This document shows positions 1 to 8,577 of a stretch of 14,292 nt of DNA, piece after piece. Position 1 is the first letter of the stretch; each line of letters opens with the position of its first letter. This stretch comes from Burkholderiales bacterium (GTDB taxonomy: Bacteria > Pseudomonadota > Gammaproteobacteria > Burkholderiales > Burkholderiaceae). The stretch spans positions 1 through 14,292 of the forward strand of contig CANBQJ010000085.1 in assembly GCA_947371645.1 (NCBI GenBank). Reading direction: 5' to 3'. The notes below the pieces were generated by a model. The model saw only the letters and a list, made by a program, of their open reading frames with translations, searched no databases and had not been told where the DNA came from. Both the position numbers and the translations under genes were made by a program.

Positions 1-1368
1 GAGGCCGCGCCGTTTTCGCGCCAGCAGCGCTCGCTGGTCTACCAGCGCGCCAAGGGCGAGTCCGACAAGCGGCCCTTTGGCACCCAGCGCGACGTCAAGG
101 CCGATGGCTACGAGTGGATGAGCCATTCGGTGGCGCCCAGCCACATCGCTTCGCCAGATTTTCGCGTGAACATCGGGGCAGGGGGCACGTCCTGCACGCA
201 GCCCTACGCGGCCAGCATCTTCAACATCTCGGCGATGAGTTTTGGTGCCTTGAGCGCCAACGCCATCCTGGCCCTCAACACCGGGGCACGCCGGGGCGGC
301 TTCGCGCACGACACGGGCGAGGGCTCCATCAGCCAGTACCACCGCGAACCTGGTGGCGACCTGATCTGGGAGATCGGCTCGGGCTACTTTGGATGCCGCG
401 ACGCGCAGGGCCGTTTCGATGCCGAGCAGTTCACCGCCAACGCCCGTGAACACCAGGTCAAGATGATCGAGCTCAAGCTCAGCCAGGGCGCCAAGCCGGG
501 CCACGGCGGTGTGCTGCCTGGCCCCAAGGTGACGCCGGAGATCGCGGCGGCGCGGGGCGTGCCCGTGGGCGTGGACTGCGTGTCACCGGCGCATCACAGC
601 GCCTTCCAGACGCCCATCGAGATGATGCAGTTCATCGAGCGGTTGCGGCAGCTCTCGGGCGGCAAGCCGGTGGGTTTCAAGTTCTGCCTGGGCCACGCCT
701 GGGAGTGGTTCGCCATGGCCAAGGCCATGCGCGAAACGGGCTTCTACCCGGACTTCATCGTGGTCGACGGGGCCGAAGGCGGCACGGGTGCGGCACCCCT
801 GGAATTCACCGACCACGTGGGCGCACCCCTGCAGGAAGGCCTGCTGCTGGTCCACAACACGCTGGTGGGCCTGGGTGTGCGCCACCGCGTGAAGATCGGT
901 TGTGCGGGCAAGGTGATCAGCGCCTTTGACATCGCCCGCATGATGGCGCTTGGGGCGGACTGGTGCAATTCGGCGCGGGGCTTCATGTTCGCGCTGGGCT
1001 GCATCCAGGCGCAGGCCTGCCACACCGGGGAGTGCCCCACCGGCGTGACCTCGCAAGACCCGTGGCGCCAGCGTGCGCTGGTGGTGCCCGACAAGGCCGA
1101 GCGCGTCTACCGCTACCACCACAACACCCTGCATGCACTGCAAGAGCTCGTGCAGGCGGCCGGTTTGCAGCACCCCAATGACATCACCGCCGACCACATC
1201 TTGCGGAGGGTGACGGGCTTTGAGGTGGGGCGGCTGTCCAACTTGCTGCCCTTCATGAAGTCGGGCGAATTGCTGGCCGCCGAGCGCGGCGAACTGCCCT
1301 GGCTGACGCCGGCTTTCGAGCAGTACTGGATGCGGGCGAGCGCCAGCTCCTTTGGCCTGCCGGCCTGA
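1..1368 (+). CDS. FMN-binding glutamate synthase-like protein (5' truncated by window edge)
   Basis: The reading frame is open from base 1 to the TGA at 1366-1368, so 455 residues are visible. Family members are usually about 540 residues, so roughly 85 N-terminal residues are missing; the first in-frame ATG (118) is internal. The protein corresponds to the FMN-binding synthase domain of glutamate synthase, a TIM barrel that reduces 2-iminoglutarate to glutamate. Visible landmarks are the MSFGALS segment, the GAKPGHGG phosphate/FMN-binding segment, the DGAEGGTGAAP loop, and Cys334, Cys340 and Cys345 (visible numbering) in a C-x5-C-x4-C arrangement ending CPTGV, matching the 3Fe-4S ligands of GltB. 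No glutaminase or GltB C-terminal domain follows, as is normal for this stand-alone family. The true substrate and electron donor are not shown by the sequence. It is convergent with the glutathione transferase gene. Confidence 0.9.
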   Translation, partial: EAAPFSRQQRSLVYQRAKGESDKRPFGTQRDVKADGYEWMSHSVAPSHIASPDFRVNIGAGGTSCTQPYAASIFNISAMSFGALSANAILALNTGARRGGFAHDTGEGSISQYHREPGGDLIWEIGSGYFGCRDAQGRFDAEQFTANAREHQVKMIELKLSQGAKPGHGGVLPGPKVTPEIAAARGVPVGVDCVSPAHHSAFQTPIEMMQFIERLRQLSGGKPVGFKFCLGHAWEWFAMAKAMRETGFYPDFIVVDGAEGGTGAAPLEFTDHVGAPLQEGLLLVHNTLVGLGVRHRVKIGCAGKVISAFDIARMMALGADWCNSARGFMFALGCIQAQACHTGECPTGVTSQDPWRQRALVVPDKAERVYRYHHNTLHALQELVQAAGLQHPNDITADHILRRVTGFEVGRLSNLLPFMKSGELLAAERGELPWLTPAFEQYWMRASASSFGLPA

Positions 1369-1384
1369 AGCTTCAGGCTTCAGG
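1364..1384. terminator. Possible hairpin between convergent genes
   Basis: CCTGAAG (1364-1370) can pair with CTTCAGG at 1378-1384, leaving a 7-nt loop that is itself another CTTCAGG copy. It overlaps the stop codon of the upstream gene and sits in the 29-bp gap before the convergent transferase gene ends. There is no T-tract on either side, so a terminator role is only a suggestion. Confidence 0.25.
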
Positions 1385-1397
1385 GGGCAAACAAAGT

Positions 1398-2018
1398 TCA
1401 GGCGCTGGGTGGCGCCGTGTCCAGGAAGCCAGGGCGTTGCGAGATCTTCTCGTATAGCTTGGCCAGGTTGGGGTGGTCGTCGCGCCAGGCGATGTCCGCG
1501 AAGCGGAAGTCCAGGTAACCCAGTGCACAGCCCACGGCGATGTCGGCCAGGCTGTGGTGGTTGCCGGTGCACCAGGGGCGGTCACCCAGGCCCTGGCTCA
1601 TGGCCTTGAGGCTGGCGTGCACCTTGCTCAGTTGACGGTCGATCCAGGCTTGTGAGCGTTGCTCGGCCGTGCGGCCACCCCAAGTCTGCTCCATGCGCGC
1701 CAGGATGGCGGCTTCCAGCAGGCCATCGCCCAGGGCTTCCCAGGTTTTGACTTCGACGCGCTCACGCCCGCTCAAGGGGATGAGCTTGCCCACGGGGGAC
1801 AAGGTGTCCACATATTCGACGATGACGCGGGAGTCGAAAATCGCCTCGCCGCCTTCCATGACCAGGCAGGGCACTTTGCCCAATGGGTTGGCTTCGCCAA
1901 TCCGCGTGTCCGCCGCCCAGACATCCTCCACGTCGAACTTGTAGTCCAGCTTCTTCTCTGCCAGCACGACGCGGACCTTGCGGACAAACGGGCTGGTCAG
2001 GGATCCGATCAGTTTCAT
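1398..2018 (-). CDS. Glutathione S-transferase family protein (YibF-type)
   Basis: This is a 206-residue two-domain glutathione S-transferase, the usual length for the family. The N-terminal thioredoxin-like domain (about 1-80) starts MKLIGSLTSPFVRKV, closely resembling E. coli YibF as I remember it. Ser9 lies in the catalytic-loop position, Pro50 in NPLGKVP is the conserved cis-proline, and Ser63 in FDSRVIVEYV is in the position that binds the gamma-glutamyl group of glutathione. The helical C-terminal domain contains the SLADIAVG segment (Asp159), the conserved N-capping box. It is expected to be a cytosolic detoxification or thiol-transfer enzyme; the substrate is unknown. It ends facing the glutamate synthase-like gene and is divergent from the DUF898 gene. 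The start ATG (2016-2018 on the complement) follows a leader of about 21 nt with no clear Shine-Dalgarno sequence. Confidence 0.9.
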   Translation of the reverse strand: MKLIGSLTSPFVRKVRVVLAEKKLDYKFDVEDVWAADTRIGEANPLGKVPCLVMEGGEAIFDSRVIVEYVDTLSPVGKLIPLSGRERVEVKTWEALGDGLLEAAILARMEQTWGGRTAEQRSQAWIDRQLSKVHASLKAMSQGLGDRPWCTGNHHSLADIAVGCALGYLDFRFADIAWRDDHPNLAKLYEKISQRPGFLDTAPPSA

Positions 2019-2045
2019 TCTGTGAGTTGCTGTGTGTTTGCGGCA

Positions 2046-2051
2046 ATTTTA
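2046..2051 (-). promoter_or_regulatory. Candidate -10 box of the glutathione transferase gene
   Basis: The minus strand reads TAAAAT here, one mismatch from the sigma-70 consensus TATAAT. It predicts a transcription start near 2039 and a leader of about 21 nt. No recognisable -35 hexamer lies 16-18 bp upstream. Confidence 0.4.
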
Positions 2052-2180
2052 GGCCACGCTGGCCCTGGTCCCGCCGAATTCCCTCAGGCGAGGCTCGTGG
2101 GGCTTGACGGTCTTGCCCGGATGGCCGTTGCCCTCATTCTGGGGGGCAGGGTGTCATGCGATCAACCCCATTCAGTTACA

Positions 2181-2186
2181 TATGAT
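2181..2186 (+). promoter_or_regulatory. Candidate -10 box directly before the DUF898 start codon
   Basis: TATGAT matches TATAAT at five of six positions and is followed by exactly 6 nt before the ATG at 2193. The predicted +1 is therefore the A of the start codon. No -35 match and no Shine-Dalgarno sequence are visible, which fits a leaderless transcript. Confidence 0.4.
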
Positions 2187-2192
2187 GCGCAA

Positions 2193-3515
2193 ATGAACAA
2201 ATCCCGCAGCCCACAGAAGGTGCGGGTCATTCGGTTGGACGATTTGCCCGTCCGTGAGGCGGTGCCCTTGGCGCGTGCCCCCGGTGATGACCCGCCCGCG
2301 CCCGATCGCCGGCCCTGGCCGTTGCCGATCGGCTCGGCCGCGGCCGTGGGGGTGGGCGCAGACAAGCCCCTGCTGAAGGTGGTCGCGCAGGCGGCGACGT
2401 CGCCCGAACGCACGCCCGACCCTTCACCCGAGGTAGCGGTGGGCGACGAGCCCGCCCTCCAGCACCTGAAGCGGGGCAAGGTGAAGGCCTGGCCGGTGCG
2501 GGTGTGGCATGAGCCGGGGGTGTTTGCCCGCTTTGTGGGCGTGCAGGCCTTGCTGGTGTGCCTGAGCCTGGGGCTTTATGGGCCCTGGGCGGCGTCGCGG
2601 GTGCGGCGCTTTTTGTGGCGGCACACGCGGGTGGTGGGGCGCAGCCTGGACGACCACGAGTCGCCCTGGGCCCTGGCCGGGCACTGGGCCGTGACGCTGG
2701 GTGTGCTGGCGGGTGTGGCCCTGTCCTGGCGGGCTTCGGAAGCGATGGGCCTGCTGGCCACCTCGCTGGCCGTGCTGGTGTGGCCCCTGTGGCTCTTCAT
2801 GCGCCTGCGTCAGCGTGCCCACCACGTGAGCTGGGCGCGGCGCAGGCTGGGGTTTGCCGGCCGCAGCAGCGAGGTTTACCGCGCGGTGGGCCCGCTGGTG
2901 CTGGGCCTGCTGGGCCTGTTGTGGGCGGGGGCCGCGGCCTGGCATGGGGCGCGGCCGGTGCTGTGGTGTGCCTGGGGGCTGTGCCTTGCGGCCTGGCTCA
3001 TGTGGCTGCCACTGGGTGCCTGGAGCTGGTTGCGGTGGCGCCAGGGGCAGCTGCGTCTGGGCCCCTGGGCCTTGTGGTGGGCGGCACCGCGTGCGGGCAT
3101 GGTCAGCCTGTTCTGGCGCACCGTGGTGTGGCTGGCGCTGGCCGGTGGCCTGACCTTGGGGCTGCAGATGCTGGGCCTGGGTGTGTTGCGCTGGAGCCGG
3201 GTGCCCCTGGGGCTGGCGGCGCACCTCTTGCTGCTGGGCCTGCCGGCGGCGCTCTGGGTGGTGGCCGTGCGGGCCTATGCCCAGGCGCGCCTGCAGAACC
3301 TGGTCTGGGGCAAGACGGGCAACCGCCACGTGCGCTTCCAGAGCCGCCTGGACGTGGCCGCCTACGTGCGCATGCAATGCCGGCACGCGGTCTTGCTGCT
3401 GCTCACCGCAGGCCTGTACTGGCCCTGGGCCCTGGCGGCCACGCACCGGGTGCGCATGCAGGCCGTCACCGTGTGGTCGCGGGTGGACGCCGACAGCCTG
3501 CGGGCACACTGGCCG

Positions 3516-3518
<3 letters not shown>
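2193..3518 (+). CDS. DUF898 (YjgN-like) multi-pass inner-membrane protein
   Basis: The protein has 441 residues from the ATG at 2193. The frame is open further upstream, but that stretch runs antisense to the transferase gene and the ATG sits immediately after a -10-like box. Residues 1-100 are Pro/Ala/Arg-rich and probably disordered. From about residue 110 there are roughly eight hydrophobic segments (about 113-131, 162-178, 186-204, 232-251, 257-278, 308-330, 338-360 and 398-416). The GLYGPWAASRVRRFLWRHT segment (127-145) and its counterpart GLYWPWALAATHRVRMQAV (407-425) are the repeated 'GlYyPWa...r.ry' signature of DUF898, whose function is unknown. Codon use is strongly G-rich with many Leu, Val, Trp and Ala codons, as expected for membrane segments. 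It is divergent from the transferase gene and upstream of purB, whose -10 box overlaps this gene's stop codon. Confidence 0.8.
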
Positions 3519-4940
<1,422 letters not shown>

Positions 4941-4949
4941 GCGCAGGGA

Positions 4950-4961
4950 TCAAGCCTGGCC
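4950..4961 (+). repeat. 12-bp repeat, copy 1 (TCAAGCCTGGCC)
   Basis: An identical 12-mer occurs at 5855-5866, so the two copies bracket the PEP-CTERM gene in the same orientation. Each copy forms one arm of a local inverted repeat. Confidence 0.5.
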
Positions 4962-4965
4962 ACAC

Positions 4966-4996
4966 ACGTGATGGCGGGCCTTGATCCGCCACACGT
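4966..4996 (+). terminator. Strong hairpin downstream of purB
   Basis: ACGTG (4966-4970) plus TGGCGG (4972-4977) pairs with CCGCCA (4986-4991) plus CACGT (4992-4996). This gives 11 base pairs with one bulged A (4971) and an 8-nt loop. It begins 25 nt after the purB stop. No T-run follows, so it may be a Rho-independent terminator of weak form or a 3'-end stabilising structure. A competing pairing exists between GGATCAAG (4947-4954) and CTTGATCC (4980-4987). Confidence 0.5.
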
Positions 4997-5097
4997 CGGG
5001 CCCCTATGTTGAAGCCGGCCCAGCCCCTAGTGCTTGGGATGTGCAGTGCGTCCTGGCTGCCTACATTGGTGACTCCGGTCTTTCAGGCCAATCCGAC

Positions 5098-5101
5098 GGA
5101 G
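5098..5101 (+). promoter_or_regulatory. Shine-Dalgarno site of the PEP-CTERM gene
   Basis: GGAG is followed by a 7-nt spacer before the ATG at 5109. It decides that start and contrasts with the several SD-less genes in this window. Confidence 0.6.
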
Positions 5102-5108
5102 CATCACC

Positions 5109-5798
5109 ATGAATTTCTCTTCTCGCCGCACCCTTTCTGCACTGGCCCTGGGCGCCAGCCTGATGGTGGCCCAGTCGGCCCAGGCCGTGGTCTTGACGGC
5201 GCCTGTGTCGCCCGCGCCATTTGCCGACACGCCCTTGGGAGGCGTCACGGCAGCGGCACGGCCTGAGCTGGCAGGCGTGGTGCAGCAAGACCTGCTCACG
5301 CCCTTCAGCTTCAGTGGTGTCAGCGGCACGGTGCAAAGCCGTGTGGTGCGCGAAAACACCACGGGCACGCTGGACTTCTACTGGAAGGTCAATGTGGACG
5401 GGTCCACCACGGGTACCGGCGTGAGCGCCTTCCGCCTGGCTGACTTCGGCTACGGCAACCTCAAGGATGCCGACTGGAGCCCGGATGGCCTGGGTACGGT
5501 GGCTCCGGACACCGCGCGCTTGTTCAATGTCGCCAGCTATCCTGCGGGTGATGTCAACTTCCTGTTCTCGGCCGGCATCGCGCCTGGTGCCCAGTCGAGG
5601 TTCTTTTTCCTGCACACCAACGCGACGTCTTACACCCAGACGGCCACGTTTGACCTGTTGACCACGGGGGCGCAGAGCCTCTCAGGCCAGTTCTCGACCT
5701 TCGCGCCCAGCGCCGTGCCCGAGCCTTCCACCTACGGCCTGATGGGCGTGGGTTTGCTGGTGGTGAGCGCCATGCGGCGTTCACGCCGGCAAGCCTGA
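5109..5798 (+). CDS. PEP-CTERM sorting-domain exported protein
   Basis: The 229-residue protein has a Sec signal peptide (basic SSRRT, then a hydrophobic core, probable cleavage after AQA at residue 26). Its body of about 175 residues is rich in Ser, Thr, Gly and aromatic residues, looks beta-strand rich and has no cysteine. The C-terminal 27 residues form a textbook PEP-CTERM tripartite signal: VPEPST from residue 203 (PEP at 204-206), a short membrane segment (YGLMGVGLLVVSAM) and an Arg-rich tail (RRSRRQA). In known systems this signal is cut by an exosortase (XrtA/EpsH family) and the protein is released to the surface or the extracellular matrix. No exosortase or exopolysaccharide gene is in the window, so the processing enzyme must be elsewhere. 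I recognise no catalytic domain. A good Shine-Dalgarno site supports the start. Hairpins lie on both sides, suggesting a single-gene transcript. Confidence 0.9.
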   Translation: MNFSSRRTLSALALGASLMVAQSAQAVVLTAPVSPAPFADTPLGGVTAAARPELAGVVQQDLLTPFSFSGVSGTVQSRVVRENTTGTLDFYWKVNVDGSTTGTGVSAFRLADFGYGNLKDADWSPDGLGTVAPDTARLFNVASYPAGDVNFLFSAGIAPGAQSRFFFLHTNATSYTQTATFDLLTTGAQSLSGQFSTFAPSAVPEPSTYGLMGVGLLVVSAMRRSRRQA

Positions 5799-5805
5799 GC
5801 GCCGG

Positions 5806-5861
5806 GGCGGGCTTGAACGTGAGGAATGCACCGCTCTTGCCCGCCGGTTCGCATTCAAGCC
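5806..5861 (+). terminator. Overlapping inverted repeats downstream of the PEP-CTERM gene
   Basis: Two alternative stems are possible: GGCTTGAA (5810-5817) with TTCAAGCC (5854-5861), or GGCGGGC (5806-5812) with GCCCGCC (5839-5845). A third, CAAGCC (5790-5795) with GGCTTG (5810-5815), spans the stop codon. No T-tract is present. This is probably a 3'-end structure or terminator for the PEP-CTERM gene. Confidence 0.35.
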
Positions 5862-5866
5862 TGGCC
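5855..5866 (+). repeat. 12-bp repeat, copy 2 (TCAAGCCTGGCC)
   Basis: This is identical to 4950-4961 and lies on the other side of the PEP-CTERM gene, forming the right arm of the downstream inverted repeat. Confidence 0.5.
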
Positions 5867-5945
5867 GCCACCTGCCGTTAAACACCCATAAGTTGCCCTG
5901 TGCGCGGTTCGCCGTGCCACGGGGTCTTCCAATGTGGGGGTGGTC

Positions 5946-7220
5946 ATGGGTGTGCGGGGTGCGCGTTGTGCGGCGTGGGTCGTGTTCGCCGGGAGCCTGG
6001 TGGCGCAGGCGGGGGCGCAGGAATGGAGCGCCTCGGTTTACGGCACCCTGGGCTATGCCGTCTCGGACCGGCCCTGGACCTACCTGCGCTTCATCGACGA
6101 CCAGGGCAGCTTCCAGCGTGATTCCGTGCTGGGTGCGCAGGTGGACCTGCGCTTCAATGCGCAGTGGGCCGCCACGGTCCAGGGCAAGGTCGCGCCCTCC
6201 ATGGGCAACGACAACAAATGGGGCGTGAACACAGCCTGGGCGTTCCTGTCCTGGCGGCCCGACAACGACTGGCTGCTGCGTGCCGGCAAACAGCGCCTGC
6301 CGCTGTACCTGAATTCGGAGAGCGTGGACGTCGGGCAGACCTATGACTTTGCCCGGCTGCCGCAAGACTTCTACGGGCTGATGCCCAGCAACGAGTTCAC
6401 CGGTGCCTATGCCTCTCGCAACTGGGTGCTGGACGCGGGCGAGCTGACGCTGGACGTCTACGGTGGCGAGGCCAACGTGTCGGTGCGCGCCCATGCCGCA
6501 GCCGATGGCGCATCCTTCATTCCAGATGTGACGCGCTACCTGGGTGGGGCGCTGACTTTCAGGCAAGACCGTGCGACCTGGCGTGTCGGCGCCCACAAGA
6601 TGCGCATCCGCAAGGCCGACGGCACGCCCCTGAGCGTGGACTTCCCCTATGTGGATGCCGGCGGTGGCCTGGGCTACTACAAGCTCTCCGATGCCTTCCC
6701 GGGCCCGCCTTCGGGCATGGCGTCGCACAAGAGCATCGACGTCTTCACCCTGGGGGCCGATGTCGACCTGGCCCCGGGGTGGCGACTGGTCAGCGAGCTG
6801 GCGCGCTCCACCACCCCTGGGCACATCGACGTGGCCTGGAACACCGTGGCGGGCTATGTGGCGATCCTGCACCCCATGGGGCGTTTCACCCCTTATGCCA
6901 GCGTGAGCCGCCTCAAGTCACTGGGCACGATGGCCCGCATGAGCGAGGCGCTGGACCACAACGTCTGGCCGGGCTATGTGTTCGGGGCCGATGCCGTCAA
7001 CGCCATGCAGCGGGCCGGTGCCGATTACTGGGGGGCCTTCGACGAGCACTCGCTGGCACTGGGCACCTCGCTGAGCGTGAGCACGCAAAGCAAGCTCAAA
7101 TTCGAGTGGATGCGCACCGACATCGGCAAGCGGTCCGGCACGGTGGACACCCCGTCCACCGGCGTGGTGAGGCACGATCACGTCGACGTGATCAGCGCCA
7201 ACTTCAGCTTCGTGTACTGA
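5946..7220 (+). CDS. Outer-membrane beta-barrel (porin-like) protein
   Basis: From the ATG at 5946 the protein has 424 residues; an in-frame GTG at 5934 would add four. I prefer the ATG because it follows a G-rich stretch and gives a clean signal peptide (hydrophobic core about residues 8-22, likely cut after AGA at residue 24, giving QEWSASVYG). The mature part alternates polar and aromatic residues in strand-like runs such as LGAQVDLRFNAQW, TAWAFLSWRP and KLKFEWMRTDI. It ends in NFSFVY, an aromatic C-terminus typical of proteins inserted by the BAM complex (Tyr instead of the usual Phe). It therefore most likely sits in the outer membrane as a porin or channel of unknown specificity. The PstS-like gene starts 9 bp later, so the two are probably co-transcribed. 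I cannot assign it to a named porin family. Confidence 0.75.
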   Translation: MGVRGARCAAWVVFAGSLVAQAGAQEWSASVYGTLGYAVSDRPWTYLRFIDDQGSFQRDSVLGAQVDLRFNAQWAATVQGKVAPSMGNDNKWGVNTAWAFLSWRPDNDWLLRAGKQRLPLYLNSESVDVGQTYDFARLPQDFYGLMPSNEFTGAYASRNWVLDAGELTLDVYGGEANVSVRAHAAADGASFIPDVTRYLGGALTFRQDRATWRVGAHKMRIRKADGTPLSVDFPYVDAGGGLGYYKLSDAFPGPPSGMASHKSIDVFTLGADVDLAPGWRLVSELARSTTPGHIDVAWNTVAGYVAILHPMGRFTPYASVSRLKSLGTMARMSEALDHNVWPGYVFGADAVNAMQRAGADYWGAFDEHSLALGTSLSVSTQSKLKFEWMRTDIGKRSGTVDTPSTGVVRHDHVDVISANFSFVY

Positions 7221-7229
7221 GGGGCCACC

Positions 7230-7652
7230 ATGCAACTCAGGCACCTGCTGATCGGGCTCTTGCTGGCGGCTCACCTGGCGCCACCCTGCCAGGCCTGGGC
7301 TGGCGGCGTGGTGCTGGTGGCCCACGCCAATGTGCACAAGCTGGACGTGGCCACCGTGCAGCGCATCTACACCGGCAAGGTCATCGAGGTGGATGGGGTG
7401 GCCGTCTTGCCGGTGAACCTCAAGGCCGGGCAGGGCGTGCGCCAGCGCTTCCTGAACGACTACCTGCAGCAGGCCGAAGACGCCTACACCGGCTACTGGA
7501 CGGTGCGCCGCTACATCGGCAAGGGGGTGCCGCCGCGTGAACTGGCCACCGTGGCCGAGGTGTTGGCCTATGTGCAGAACACGCCCGGGGCCCTGGCCTA
7601 CCTGGACGAGGCCGACGTGCCGGCATCGGTGAACGTGGTCCTGCGGCGCTGA
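7230..7652 (+). CDS. Small secreted PstS-like (periplasmic binding protein-like) protein
   Basis: This 140-residue protein has a signal peptide (RHLLIGLLLAAHLAP core, likely cleavage after AWA at residue 24), leaving about 116 residues. The mature part resembles one lobe of phosphate-binding PstS: VATVQRIYTGKV (about 40-51) corresponds to the 'i..iy.Gk' motif, followed by pPV and the residues before a conserved Phe (RQRFL), and TPGALAYL (118-125) corresponds to the 'tpgaIGY' motif. Full PstS proteins are about 300-350 residues, so this is a short family type rather than a transporter subunit; no pstC, pstA or pstB gene is present. Ligand binding is not demonstrated. The start is supported by GAGGGG overlapping the stop codon of the barrel gene, indicating translational coupling and a joint envelope function. 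Confidence 0.75.
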   Translation: MQLRHLLIGLLLAAHLAPPCQAWAGGVVLVAHANVHKLDVATVQRIYTGKVIEVDGVAVLPVNLKAGQGVRQRFLNDYLQQAEDAYTGYWTVRRYIGKGVPPRELATVAEVLAYVQNTPGALAYLDEADVPASVNVVLRR

Positions 7653-7667
7653 GGTGCCGGCGGGCCG

Positions 7668-7673
7668 TAAAAT
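7668..7673 (+). promoter_or_regulatory. Candidate pyrF -10 box six bases before the start codon
   Basis: TAAAAT is flanked by the inverted repeat GGGCC/GGCCC (7662-7666 and 7675-7679). Exactly 6 nt separate it from the ATG at 7680, so the predicted +1 is the A of the start codon. No Shine-Dalgarno sequence is present. No -35 match is visible at the expected distance. Confidence 0.45.
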
Positions 7674-7679
7674 TGGCCC

Positions 7680-8519
7680 ATGATCTTCACCGAGCAGCTG
7701 CTGCGCGCGCAGCACACCAACCAGTCCCTCCTGTGCGTGGGACTGGACCCGGAGCCTTCGAAGTTCCCCGGCGCCTGGCAACACCAGCCAGACCGCATCT
7801 TCGATTTCTGCGCCGCCATGGTCGACGCCACCAAAGACCTGGTCTGTGCCTTCAAGCCCCAGATCGCCTACTTCGCGTCCCACCGGGCCGAAGACCAGCT
7901 GGAGCGGCTGATGGCCTACATCCGCCGCACGGCCCCGCAGGTGCCGGTGATCCTCGATGCCAAGCGCGGTGACATCGGCAGCACCGCCGACCAGTACGCC
8001 CGCGAAGCCTTCGAGCGCTACCAGGCCGATGCCGTGACCCTGTCGCCCTTCATGGGCTTCGACACCCTGCAGCCCTTCCTGAAGTACCCGGGCAAGGGCG
8101 TGATCCTGCTGTGCCGCACCTCCAACCCCGGTGGCTCCGACCTGCAGAACCTGCGCCTGGCCGACGTGCCCGGCCAGCCCCGGGTCTACGAGCACATCGC
8201 CGCGCAGGCCCAGGGGCCCTGGAACACCAATGGCCAGATCGGCCTGGTGGTGGGCGCCACCTTCCCAGAAGAGATCGCCCGGGTGCGTGAACTGGCGCCC
8301 ACGCTGCCCTTGCTGATCCCCGGCGTGGGCGCGCAGGGTGGCGATGCGGCGGCCACCGTCAAGGCGGGCTTGCGCACCAATGCACAGGGCGCCGTGACCG
8401 GCACCATCGTGGTCAACAGCTCTCGCGCCGTGCTCTACGCCAGCAGCGGAGACGACTTTGCCCAGGCGGGCCGGGCGGTGGCCCAGGCCACGCGGCTGGC
8501 CTTGCAGGCGGCGCGCTGA
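7680..8519 (+). CDS. pyrF: Orotidine 5'-phosphate decarboxylase (long, type 2 form)
   Basis: PyrF converts OMP to UMP, the last step of UMP synthesis, in the cytosol. At 279 residues it belongs to the long type 2 subfamily rather than the roughly 230-residue E. coli type. The catalytic segment [10 protein letters not shown] (93-102) carries the conserved Asp-Lys-Asp triad with Lys95 as the catalytic lysine. Other conserved blocks are CVGLDP (19-24), FKPQIAYF (58-65), LSPFMGFD (121-128), RTSNPGG (146-152) and the phosphate-binding end [10 protein letters not shown] (213-222) with NSSRA (246-250). The start at 7680 gives the family N-terminus, and the ATG lies just behind a -10-like box. The first permease gene begins 58 bp downstream and may be co-transcribed. 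Confidence 0.97.
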   Translation: MIFTEQLLRAQHTNQSLLCVGLDPEPSKFPGAWQHQPDRIFDFCAAMVDATKDLVCAFKPQIAYFASHRAEDQLERLMAYIRRTAPQVPVILDAKRGDIGSTADQYAREAFERYQADAVTLSPFMGFDTLQPFLKYPGKGVILLCRTSNPGGSDLQNLRLADVPGQPRVYEHIAAQAQGPWNTNGQIGLVVGATFPEEIARVRELAPTLPLLIPGVGAQGGDAAATVKAGLRTNAQGAVTGTIVVNSSRAVLYASSGDDFAQAGRAVAQATRLALQAAR

Positions 8520-8577
8520 ACACCCCCTCCACGCCTCCCACCCATGGCAGCCTGAGCCCCTCACCGCACGCGCCGCC

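Noticed and set aside
5054..5069. Possible sigma-54 promoter (TGG...TTGG) before the PEP-CTERM gene
   Set aside because: The GG to GC spacing is off by one base and the -12 GC is missing.
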